NCBI GenBank assembly: GCA_017466495.1
Contig: JAFTUB010000088.1
Location: forward strand, 1 to 7,028
Direction of reading: 5' to 3'
Length of the DNA: 7,028 nt
Source: Clostridia bacterium
GTDB taxonomy: Bacteria; Bacillota; Clostridia; Oscillospirales; CAG-272
Shown here: in pieces, positions 1-4,718 of the stretch
Layout of the letters: each line of letters opens with the position of its first letter
Numbering within the stretch: the first letter of the stretch is position 1
Notes under the pieces: model-generated
Database searches by the model: none
Told to the model about the DNA's origin: nothing
The model's input: the letters and a program-made list of their open reading frames with translations, nothing else
Made by a program: the position numbers and the translations under genes

Positions 1-182
1 GGACCATCTCAGACGCCGAAGTTCCTTCCCCCGCCGCCCCCATCTCCTTGGCTGATATAGCCTTGCCTCCAAAAAAACAGCCCCGAAACGTATGTTTCGG
101 GGCTGTTTTTATATTTGGGCGATAGCCAGCCAAGGAAGGTGGGAGTCCGGAGGGCGGGAAACTTCGGCGCATGAGATGGTTC
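1..182. repeat. Long imperfect palindrome centred on a terminator
   Basis: Base i faces base 183-i across this stretch, with the centre between 91 and 92. Positions 1-23 pair with 160-182 at 20 of 23 places. The word CCTTGGCT at 46-53 is matched by AGCCAAGG at 128-135 after a 2-nt shift, and the innermost arms 73-89 and 94-110 are perfectly complementary. The region between (24-45 against 138-159) pairs only partly. The left arm begins at the window edge, so the element may extend further upstream. No reading frame through it looks like a real protein. It could be a small non-autonomous repeat element that carries a terminator, or a degenerate inverted duplication; the sequence alone does not decide. 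Confidence 0.6.
73..110. terminator. Bidirectional intrinsic terminator
   Basis: A perfect inverted repeat has a GC-rich core, CAGCCCCGAAAC at 78-89 and GTTTCGGGGCTG at 94-105, around a 4-base GTAT loop. It is flanked by an A-tract on the left and a T-tract on the right, so it would work on either strand. On the minus strand it is the first strong terminator after ychF, about 206 nt past the ychF stop codon. On the plus strand it would end whatever gene lies before the window. Confidence 0.88.
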
Positions 183-208
183 CCGCCCTTCGGTCGCCCG
201 GAAGGGCG
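147..208. repeat. Two overlapping GC-rich hairpins downstream of ychF
   Basis: Positions 147-160 pair with 180-193 (13 Watson-Crick pairs plus one G-T; arms CCGGAGGGCGGGAA and TTCCCGCCCTTCGG) around a 19-nt loop. Positions 184-191 (CGCCCTTC) also pair perfectly with 201-208 (GAAGGGCG) around a 9-nt loop. The two stems share 184-191 and so exclude one another, and the first also competes with the large palindrome. Neither has an adjacent T-tract on either strand, so they are not simple terminators. They may be processing or mRNA 3' end stabilising structures in the ychF transcript, or parts of a repeat element. Confidence 0.5.
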
Positions 209-315
209 AAAAGCTCTGCGAAAATAAAAACGTTGTCGCTGAATCTTAAACAAATAACAGAAACTTTTTATCTCCGCCTCCGGGTATACCCAGTATCGAT
301 GCGATAATAGCTATC

Positions 316-1410
316 TTACACATTGAAGCGGAAGAGCACCACGTCGCCGTCGGCGATGACGTACTCCTTGCCCTCGCTGCGGACAAGCCCCTTCTCCTTG
401 GCGGCGTTCATGCTGCCGCAGGCGATAAGGTCATCGTAAGCGACAATCTCGGCGCGGATGAAGCCACGCTCGAAGTCAGAGTGGATCTTACCGGCGGCCT
501 GGGGAGCCTTGGTTCCCCGGGTGATGGTCCAGGCGCGAACCTCCTTGGGGCCTGCGGTGAGGTAACTGATCAGTCCCAGCAGGGAATAGCTGGCCTTGAT
601 GAGACGGTCAAGGCCCGATTCGGCGATGCCCAAATCCTCGAGGAACACAGCCTTTTCCTCAGCATCCAGCTCGGCGATCTCCGCCTCGAGAGAAGCGCAG
701 ATGGGAAGGATGCCTGCCTTTTCCTCCTCGGCATGGGCCTTGAGGGCCATGTAGAGAGGGTTGTCCACCGGCTCGGTGCCGGCCTCGTCCTCGCTGACAT
801 TGGCCACATAAATGATGGGTTTGAGAGAGAGCAGGGGAGTCTCGGAGAGCAGGGTAAGTTCTTCGGGGGTGTATTCCAGGGCGCGGGCGGATTTGCCTTC
901 TTCCAGGGCAGCCTGTACCCGCTCCAGCAGAGCCAGCTCTTCGGCCAGGGACTTGTCCCCCTTCATGGCCTTGCGGGTGCGGTCGATGCGGCGCTCGATC
1001 AGCTCCAGGTCGGAGAAGATCAGCTCCAGGTTGATGGTCTCCAGATCGCGCAGGGGATCCACCTTGCCGTCCACGTGGATGATGTTGTCGTCCACAAAGC
1101 AGCGGATCACGTGCACAATGGCATCCACCTCACGGATGTGGGAGAGAAACTTGTTGCCCAGGCCCTCACCCTTGGAGGCACCGCGGACCAGGCCCGCGAT
1201 GTCCACAAATTCAATGATGGCGGGGGTGTATTTTTCGGGGTTGTACATTTGGGCCAGCACGTCCAGCCGCGCATCGGGGACGGTGACAATGCCCACATTG
1301 GGCTCAATGGTGCAGAAGGGGTAGTTGGCCGATTCGGCACCTGCATTGGTGATGGCGTTGAAAAGGGTACTCTTGCCCACGTTGGGCAGACCTACGATAC
1401 CGAGTTTCAT
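316..1410 (-). CDS. ychF: Redox-regulated P-loop ATPase YchF (OLA1 family)
   Basis: This is a complete 364-residue protein, matching the usual family length of about 363. It is a cytosolic P-loop NTPase of the Obg-related YchF/OLA1 family, which binds ribosomes and prefers ATP to GTP. The G1 loop GLPNVGKST is at residues 7-15 and the G3 motif DIAGLVRGASKGEG at 70-83. The G4 position reads NVSE (204-207) rather than NKxD, the hallmark that changes the nucleotide preference to ATP. The middle of the protein is a charged, probably coiled-coil insertion. The C-terminal TGS domain (about 282-364) ends DVVLFRFNV. The start at 1410 is supported by AAGGAGAA (1421-1428) with 10-nt spacing. The same frame is open 51 codons further upstream, but that extension runs through the promoter and is unlike the family. 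It is transcribed alone, divergently from the hydrolase gene. Confidence 0.97.
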   Translation of the reverse strand: MKLGIVGLPNVGKSTLFNAITNAGAESANYPFCTIEPNVGIVTVPDARLDVLAQMYNPEKYTPAIIEFVDIAGLVRGASKGEGLGNKFLSHIREVDAIVHVIRCFVDDNIIHVDGKVDPLRDLETINLELIFSDLELIERRIDRTRKAMKGDKSLAEELALLERVQAALEEGKSARALEYTPEELTLLSETPLLSLKPIIYVANVSEDEAGTEPVDNPLYMALKAHAEEEKAGILPICASLEAEIAELDAEEKAVFLEDLGIAESGLDRLIKASYSLLGLISYLTAGPKEVRAWTITRGTKAPQAAGKIHSDFERGFIRAEIVAYDDLIACGSMNAAKEKGLVRSEGKEYVIADGDVVLFRFNV

Positions 1411-1420
1411 GTTGATCCGG

Positions 1421-1428
1421 TTCTCCTT
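1421..1428 (-). promoter_or_regulatory. Ribosome binding site fixing the ychF start
   Basis: The minus strand reads AAGGAGAA, 10 nt before the ATG at 1408-1410. It decides between this start and the open upstream extension to 1563, whose first codon would lie upstream of the promoter. Confidence 0.85.
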
Positions 1429-1525
1429 AAAAACATTGATTGACAGAGTCTGAGAACGCTTCGGTCGGCTGATGCCGATGCCGCATTCCCATGCATACCT
1501 GCAAAGGACACATTCATACATAGTA

Positions 1526-1554
1526 ATTATACCATACAATCCCTGTTTTCTCAA
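1526..1554 (-). promoter_or_regulatory. Sigma-A extended -10 promoter of ychF
   Basis: On the minus strand, -35 TTGAGA (1549-1554) is followed by a 17-nt spacer and a consensus -10 TATAAT (1526-1531). The bases just before the -10 read TATGG, giving a full extended -10 (TRTGn). Transcription should start near 1519, leaving a leader of about 110 nt before the ATG. The leader shows no structured riboswitch that I recognise. Confidence 0.85.
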
Positions 1555-1561
1555 GCGGTTC

Positions 1562-1589
1562 ACGGAAAAATTTTGAAGAATTTTCCCGT
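1562..1589. promoter_or_regulatory. Inverted repeat just upstream of the ychF -35
   Basis: ACGGAAAAATT (1562-1572) and AATTTTCCCGT (1579-1589) are complementary at 10 of 11 positions across a 6-nt centre. The repeat sits 8 bp upstream of the ychF -35 hexamer. An AT-rich dyad here could be an operator or an upstream promoter element; the role is inferred from position only. Confidence 0.4.
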
Positions 1590-1738
1590 TTGGAGATGTT
1601 TCCGAAAAAACGTGCTCAATCTTCTCTTATGCCGCTTCCCGTGCTTTGGCGCGATATGCTGCTTGACCAGTCGATGCGTCAGGGGATCGGGGAGGAACAG
1701 CGGGGGAGGTTCCAAGTTCTTTTTTTGATGGCAAACGG
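1590..1738. other. Divergent intergenic stretch with no recognised feature
   Basis: This is the remaining middle part of the region between the ychF promoter and the hydrolase promoter. I see no credible reading frame with a ribosome binding site. There is only a weak 5-bp hairpin (GGAAC 1694-1698, GTTCC 1709-1713) followed at a distance by a run of seven T (1720-1726). No upstream plus-strand gene needs a terminator here. Confidence 0.5.
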
Positions 1739-1767
1739 TTGACAAACGAAAAAAACGCGGGTATAAT
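1739..1767 (+). promoter_or_regulatory. Consensus sigma-A promoter of the hydrolase gene
   Basis: A perfect -35 TTGACA (1739-1744), a 17-nt spacer and a perfect -10 TATAAT (1762-1767) predict strong constitutive transcription starting near 1774, about 30 nt before the chosen start codon. No operator-like dyad overlaps it. Confidence 0.92.
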
Positions 1768-1786
1768 GAACGAAGTAATGCTGCCG

Positions 1787-1792
1787 AAAGGA
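1787..1792 (+). promoter_or_regulatory. Ribosome binding site deciding the hydrolase start
   Basis: AAAGGA at 1787-1792 lies 11 nt before the ATG at 1804 but overlaps the in-frame ATG at 1792. The downstream ATG is therefore preferred, making the protein four residues shorter than the longest reading frame. Confidence 0.6.
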
Positions 1793-1803
1793 TGGACGGA
1801 ACA

Positions 1804-3201
1804 ATGGAAGATAATATCCGCGACGGATCTGCCGAACTGCTGGAGGAAATGCGCCAACTGCGGGACGAGGCCAAGCGATACCGTGAGGAGGCGCACCGGG
1901 ATGCCACCCGAGCTCGCCATGCCATGATTGCGGCACAGATGGAGACGGTGTATATGCCCGAAGAAAAGAAAAAGTGGGTGATAGACGGTATCCCCACGCC
2001 TCCGGGGTATTACGCCTACTACGGTGCCGGCGGAAACGCCTATGTGCTCTACCACGAAAGATCGGGCAAGGGCGAGTACGGCGCATATCTGTCCAACCTG
2101 GAGTCGGCGGGCTTTACCTGCCACAATGCGGGCGAGATGGGCAAGCTGCTCTATGCCTGCTATTACAACGATACCGCCGTGCTGAACGTGACCTATGCCT
2201 CCTCTGACGGCGTTCTGCGGGTTGTGGTGGAACCTCGGGATGAGGTGGTTCTGCCGCCCCTCGAACCGATTTGCGACGGCACACCGGAGTCGGTGGAGCC
2301 AAAGCTTTGCCTGTTCGGCGACCATCTCTACGATTGCCATGACTGCGGCATGGGCTATATTTACCGCCTCCATGACGGCACATTTGTGGTCATCGACGGC
2401 GGGATGTATGATCCGGATGAGCTGCCCATCTGCTTCTTCAACCGCCTGCGGGAGATGAATGGGGAAGGGAAGATCGTGATCTCTGCCTGGTTCCTCACCC
2501 ACGCCCACCATGACCATATCCGTGTGTTTGTGCGGCTGGCGGATCTGTTTGCCGATCAGCTGGATATTCGCCGGGTGATCTGCAATTTCCCGGGGTATCT
2601 CATGCAGCTGGGCAGCGGTCATCGTGGCTGGTGCAAGAATCTCGTGGGCAGCGTTGAGACGGCGCTGGAGAAGCTGTCTCCCCGTCCGCAGGTTATTCGC
2701 GCCCACACGGGACAGCGGTTTGATTTCCCCGGTCTGTCGGTGGATATGCTCTTCACCCTGGACGATTTCAAGCACCCCTTCTTCCCCGATAATTTCAACG
2801 CAACCTCCCTGATCTTCCGCCTGACCACGGCGGGACAGACCTATATGTTCCTGGGCGACGCCGATTCCACCACCAACGGAATCTTAGTGGAGCGGTTCGG
2901 TGAGCTTCTGCGCAGCGACATCGTGCAGGTTGCCCACCACGGCTTCTGGGGCGGCACCAAAGAGGTCTACGATACCATCGCGGCCCCCATCGTCTTCTGG
3001 CCCTGCCCGCTGATCAATCCCAGAAACGGACACGATCGGTACTGTGATCCCAACTGGAGTCCCATCACCCGGGAAATGGTGAAAAACCATGCCAAGGCGG
3101 TGTTCCTGCAGTGGAAGGGAACCGATATCCTCTCGCTCCCCGTGACCGGCGAGGAGGGAATCACCCTGGCCTCGGACACCGACGAGGGACACCCGGAATA
3201 A
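1804..3201 (+). CDS. Soluble metallo-beta-lactamase-fold hydrolase with N-terminal coiled coil
   Basis: A 465-residue protein with no signal peptide or membrane segment, so probably cytosolic. Residues 9-45 are rich in Glu, Arg and Ala and look like a coiled coil. Residues about 55-165 form a separate mixed domain rich in Tyr and Gly that I cannot name. The MBL fold follows: DGG at 198-200, metal motif THAHHDH at 232-238 (the HxHxDH signature), GDAD at 351-354 and the late histidine motif HHG at 378-380. These are the expected ligands of a dinuclear metal site, and the GDAD...HHG arrangement resembles the ComEC/Rec2-type hydrolase branch. There are none of the channel helices of ComEC, so it is not the DNA uptake protein. 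The substrate cannot be read from sequence; a phosphodiester or nucleotide is possible. It has its own strong promoter and appears monocistronic. It is much longer than YycJ/WalJ, so it is not the MBL protein of the walRK operon. Confidence 0.9.
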   Translation: MEDNIRDGSAELLEEMRQLRDEAKRYREEAHRDATRARHAMIAAQMETVYMPEEKKKWVIDGIPTPPGYYAYYGAGGNAYVLYHERSGKGEYGAYLSNLESAGFTCHNAGEMGKLLYACYYNDTAVLNVTYASSDGVLRVVVEPRDEVVLPPLEPICDGTPESVEPKLCLFGDHLYDCHDCGMGYIYRLHDGTFVVIDGGMYDPDELPICFFNRLREMNGEGKIVISAWFLTHAHHDHIRVFVRLADLFADQLDIRRVICNFPGYLMQLGSGHRGWCKNLVGSVETALEKLSPRPQVIRAHTGQRFDFPGLSVDMLFTLDDFKHPFFPDNFNATSLIFRLTTAGQTYMFLGDADSTTNGILVERFGELLRSDIVQVAHHGFWGGTKEVYDTIAAPIVFWPCPLINPRNGHDRYCDPNWSPITREMVKNHAKAVFLQWKGTDILSLPVTGEEGITLASDTDEGHPE

Positions 3202-3329
3202 ATCAAGAAAAGCTCTGCTTTGGCTCCTTCGAATAAAGAAGGTAACAAGGATATGCTTTACCCGATGCCCACGTTATTTGCAATGCTGCAATACAAAGGT
3301 GAAACTGGCGGTAAAAAGGAGATTGTTCT

Positions 3330-3593
3330 ATGTTCCCAATCAAGCTGGAGGGGGCAAATGTTCTGTACTATACCTCGCAAGAGAATTATGGTTGTAGCCT
3401 TTTTCCGAACGGAGAACTTGCCGATCATTATCGTTACCTTGCGATTTGCAAATACGCCCAAGATGATAAATATTATTTATTCTGTTGCGATGATAATTAT
3501 GAAGTGGTAAGCGATACGCTGCATGATAGCGTTGAAGAATGTATGGCGATTGCTTCGCAGTACAAAGAGAACATCGTTTGGAATAAAGCGTAG
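3330..3593 (+). CDS. Small Tyr/Cys-rich hypothetical protein (87 aa)
   Basis: I do not recognise a named family. The start has an excellent ribosome binding site, AAGGAG at 3316-3321 with 8-nt spacing, and a clear terminator follows the stop, so this looks like a real gene. The product is acidic and soluble, without a signal peptide or membrane helix. It has ten tyrosines and five cysteines in 87 residues, including a Cys-Cys pair in YYLFCCDD. The cysteines do not make an obvious CxxC zinc site. The C-terminal part (SVEECMAIASQY) looks helical and the centre looks like alternating beta strands, so a small alpha/beta fold is plausible. The coding DNA is more AT-rich than its neighbours, which may mean acquisition or weak codon selection. 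No clear promoter is visible in the 128 nt after the hydrolase gene, so it may depend on read-through from there. Confidence 0.75.
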   Translation: MFPIKLEGANVLYYTSQENYGCSLFPNGELADHYRYLAICKYAQDDKYYLFCCDDNYEVVSDTLHDSVEECMAIASQYKENIVWNKA

Positions 3594-3616
3594 TATCTAT
3601 CAAACCAAATAAATAT

Positions 3617-3656
3617 ACCCCGACAGACCGTTAAAAAATCTGTCGGGGTTAATCTT
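3617..3656 (+). terminator. Intrinsic terminator after the small gene
   Basis: ACCCCGACAGA (3617-3627) pairs perfectly with TCTGTCGGGGT (3639-3649) around an 11-nt A-rich loop, followed by a short T-rich tail (TTAATCTTT). It lies 23 nt after the stop codon of the 87-residue gene. The T-tract is imperfect, so termination may be incomplete. Confidence 0.78.
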
Positions 3657-3673
3657 TGCAAAGATATCTTAGT

Positions 3674-3695
3674 GGACCGTCGAGGACGCCGGTCC
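3674..3695. repeat. Short GC-rich palindromic repeat
   Basis: GGACCG (3674-3679) and CGGTCC (3690-3695) form a 6-bp stem around GTC/GAC-containing bases, followed by CTACA. From memory, elements of this form (GGACCG...CGGTCCCTACA) recur between genes in gut Clostridia; that is recollection and not something this window can prove. The first bases of the window (GGACC...GACGCC) are loosely similar. Confidence 0.5.
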
Positions 3696-3720
3696 CTACA
3701 AGGCAGACTTTAACATCCTT

Positions 3721-3753
3721 AAGAGAAGTTCGCTTTGGCAAAGCTTTTCTTTT
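3721..3753 (+). repeat. Hairpin repeat ending in a T-tract
   Basis: GCTTT (3732-3736) pairs with AAAGC (3740-3744) around GGC, and the flanking AAGAGAAG (3721-3728) can pair with most of the following TTTTCTTT. The structure ends in a T-rich run, so it may act as a second terminator insulating the regulator operon. Its minus strand carries GAAAAGCTTTGC, a variant of a 12-base word found twice elsewhere between genes (208-219 and 3207-3218). Confidence 0.45.
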
Positions 3754-3761
3754 GTGATGAA

Positions 3762-3788
3762 TTCATGAAACTTTTCTGATTTTTCACC
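3762..3788 (+). promoter_or_regulatory. TTCATGAA/TTCACC module upstream of promoter 1
   Basis: TTCATGAA (3762-3769) and TTCACC (3783-3788) are separated by 13 nt. The pair ends 8 nt before the -35 of promoter 1. The same two words recur before promoter 2 with a 3-nt gap. OmpR/PhoB regulators bind tandem half-sites spaced about one helical turn, so this is a candidate site for the regulator encoded just downstream. The half-site spacing of 21 here is irregular, which lowers confidence. Confidence 0.35.
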
Positions 3789-3796
3789 GTCATATC

Positions 3797-3824
3797 TTGT
3801 AAATCGCCGCAAATATGGTATAAT
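3797..3824 (+). promoter_or_regulatory. Regulator operon promoter 1 with -10 dyad
   Basis: -35 TTGTAA (3797-3802), 16-nt spacer and -10 TATAAT (3819-3824), with TATGG before the -10 giving an extended -10. Transcription would start near 3831, about 140 nt before the regulator ATG. The -10 lies inside the inverted repeat ATGGTATAATTACCAT (3815-3830), so a repressor could act here. The same stretch is shared, with one mismatch in 18, by the ychF promoter. Confidence 0.75.
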
Positions 3825-3836
3825 TACCATGGATGG

Positions 3837-3857
3837 GAATTTTCTGTAAGAATTTTC
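3837..3857 (+). repeat. Direct repeat GAATTTTC, period 13
   Basis: GAATTTTC occurs at 3837-3844 and again at 3850-3857, separated by TGTAA, between the two promoters. It could be a protein binding site or chance in AT-rich DNA. Confidence 0.35.
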
Positions 3858-3863
3858 CGCAGG

Positions 3864-3880
3864 TTCATGAATCGTTCACC
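3864..3880 (+). promoter_or_regulatory. Pho-box-like direct repeat at promoter 2
   Basis: GTTCATGAATC and GTTCACCAATT form a direct repeat with a period of exactly 11 bp (core TTCATG 3864-3869, TTCACC 3875-3880). Eleven-base spacing is the hallmark of PhoB/PhoP-type boxes of OmpR-family regulators. It replaces a recognisable -35 hexamer upstream of the TATAAT at 3900, the usual architecture of promoters activated by this class. Binding by the neighbouring regulator is inferred. Confidence 0.45.
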
Positions 3881-3899
3881 AATTTCCGGGAAAAACTGA

Positions 3900-3905
3900 T
3901 ATAAT
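3900..3905 (+). promoter_or_regulatory. -10 of regulator operon promoter 2
   Basis: A consensus TATAAT lies 64 nt before the regulator ATG, with predicted initiation near 3912. No good -35 is found 16-18 nt upstream; TTCACC at 3875-3880 is 19 nt away. The promoter therefore probably needs an activator bound at the direct repeat. The bases TATAATGAAC are identical in the hydrolase promoter. Confidence 0.6.
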
Positions 3906-3922
3906 GAACTTGGATAAAAATC

Positions 3923-3945
3923 TAACAAAGTTAACAATTTAACAA
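3923..3945 (+). repeat. Three tandem TAACAA words in the leader
   Basis: TAACAA occurs at 3923-3928, 3932-3937 and 3940-3945, with steps of 9 and 8 nt, downstream of the predicted promoter 2 start and just before the ribosome binding site (AAGGAGG, 3955-3961). It may be an operator for feedback repression or simply an unstructured translation-friendly leader. Confidence 0.35.
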
Positions 3946-3969
3946 ACCACATAAAAGGAGGTCCAAGCA

Positions 3970-4662
3970 ATGCTGGATACCAAAATTCTGGTTGTCGACG
4001 ATGACGCCAATATCTGTGATTTGCTCAAGCTCTATTTTGAAAATGAGGGCTATGAGGTGAAAACCGCCAATGACGGCATGGAAGGCATCAGCTATTTTAA
4101 GCTGTACGAGCCCGACCTGGTTCTGCTGGACATCATGCTGCCCAAGAAGGACGGCTGGCAGGTCTGCCGTGAGATCCGTGAAATGTCGAGCAAGCCCGTG
4201 ATCATGATCACCGCCAAGGGCGAGGTGTTTGACAAGGTGCTGGGTCTTGAGCTGGGGGCCGATGACTTCGTGGTGAAGCCCTTCGACCTCAAGGAGCTTT
4301 CCGCCCGCGTCAAGGCGGTGCTCCGCCGCTACAGCGCACAGGGCAATCAGAACGATGACGAGGTCATCAAGTTCGAGAATATCGAGATCAGCCTGCAGAA
4401 GTATGAGCTGAAGCTTAAGGGTAAGTCGGTGGATATTCCCCCCAAGGAGCTGGAGCTGCTCTATTTCCTGGCGGCCAATTCCAACCGCGTTTTCACCCGC
4501 GACCAGCTGTTGGACAAGGTTTGGGGCTTCGACTACCTGGGCGACTCCCGCACCGTTGACGTGCACGTTAAGCGTCTGCGCGAGAAGCTGGAGGGCGTGT
4601 CGGACAAGTGGGTGCTCAAGACGGTTTGGGGCGTGGGCTACAAGTTCGAGCTCCTGTCCTGA
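3970..4662 (+). CDS. OmpR/PhoB-family response regulator
   Basis: A complete 230-residue DNA-binding response regulator, the standard length for the family. The receiver domain (about 4-120) shows the acidic cluster D10-D12, phosphoacceptor D54 in LLDIMLP, the switch residue T81 and the conserved K103 in VVKPF. The C-terminal winged helix (about 133-229) has the recognition helix segment SRTVDVHVKRLREKL and the closing wing TVWGVGYKF. The start is fixed by AAGGAGG with 8-nt spacing. It is the first gene of an operon with its kinase, 56 nt downstream, and an HtrA protease. The receiver resembles WalR/VicR and ResD/PhoP types, and I cannot place it firmly in one. Two promoters and repeat motifs suitable for an OmpR-class protein precede it, so autoregulation is likely. 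Probable cytosolic activator of envelope or nutrient stress genes. Confidence 0.95.
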   Translation: MLDTKILVVDDDANICDLLKLYFENEGYEVKTANDGMEGISYFKLYEPDLVLLDIMLPKKDGWQVCREIREMSSKPVIMITAKGEVFDKVLGLELGADDFVVKPFDLKELSARVKAVLRRYSAQGNQNDDEVIKFENIEISLQKYELKLKGKSVDIPPKELELLYFLAANSNRVFTRDQLLDKVWGFDYLGDSRTVDVHVKRLREKLEGVSDKWVLKTVWGVGYKFELLS

Positions 4663-4718
4663 CCGAAGATCCCGCCCGAGTTCTGGCGCAGCAAAACAAA
4701 CCCGAAGGAGCGGTGTAA

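Noticed and set aside
1..120. Possible 3' end of an upstream plus-strand gene (stops at 58-60 in one frame and near 121-123 in another)
   Set aside because: The same bases are explained by the inverted repeat around the terminator, the translations are low-complexity Pro-rich or run through the terminator, and there is not enough sequence to support a gene.
282..306. Palindrome GGGTATACCC and hairpin TATCG/CGATA just after the ychF stop
   Set aside because: Short, no T-tract on the ychF strand, and likely chance; the strong terminator lies further on.
92..307. 71-codon plus-strand reading frame
   Set aside because: It starts inside the terminator hairpin, has no ribosome binding site and runs through the GC-rich repeats.
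481..1443. 320-codon plus-strand reading frame opposite ychF
   Set aside because: It is the antisense shadow of a clearly conserved gene, with no ribosome binding site and an unconvincing composition.
1694..1726. Weak hairpin followed by a T-run, terminator-like
   Set aside because: The stem is only 5 bp with a 10-nt loop, the T-run is displaced, and no plus-strand transcript is known to arrive here.
1627..2775. 382-codon minus-strand reading frame over the hydrolase
   Set aside because: It lies opposite the conserved metal-binding motifs and crosses the strong plus-strand promoter; it is antisense only.
3226..3242. CCTTC/GAAGG hairpin after the hydrolase gene
   Set aside because: The stem is only 5 bp with a 7-nt loop and no T-tract, so it is not a convincing terminator; read-through into the small gene remains possible.
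4662..4718. Open frame in the regulator-kinase gap that could suggest a frameshifted C-terminus of the regulator
   Set aside because: The regulator already ends normally after its final wing (GVGYKFELLS) at the standard family length.
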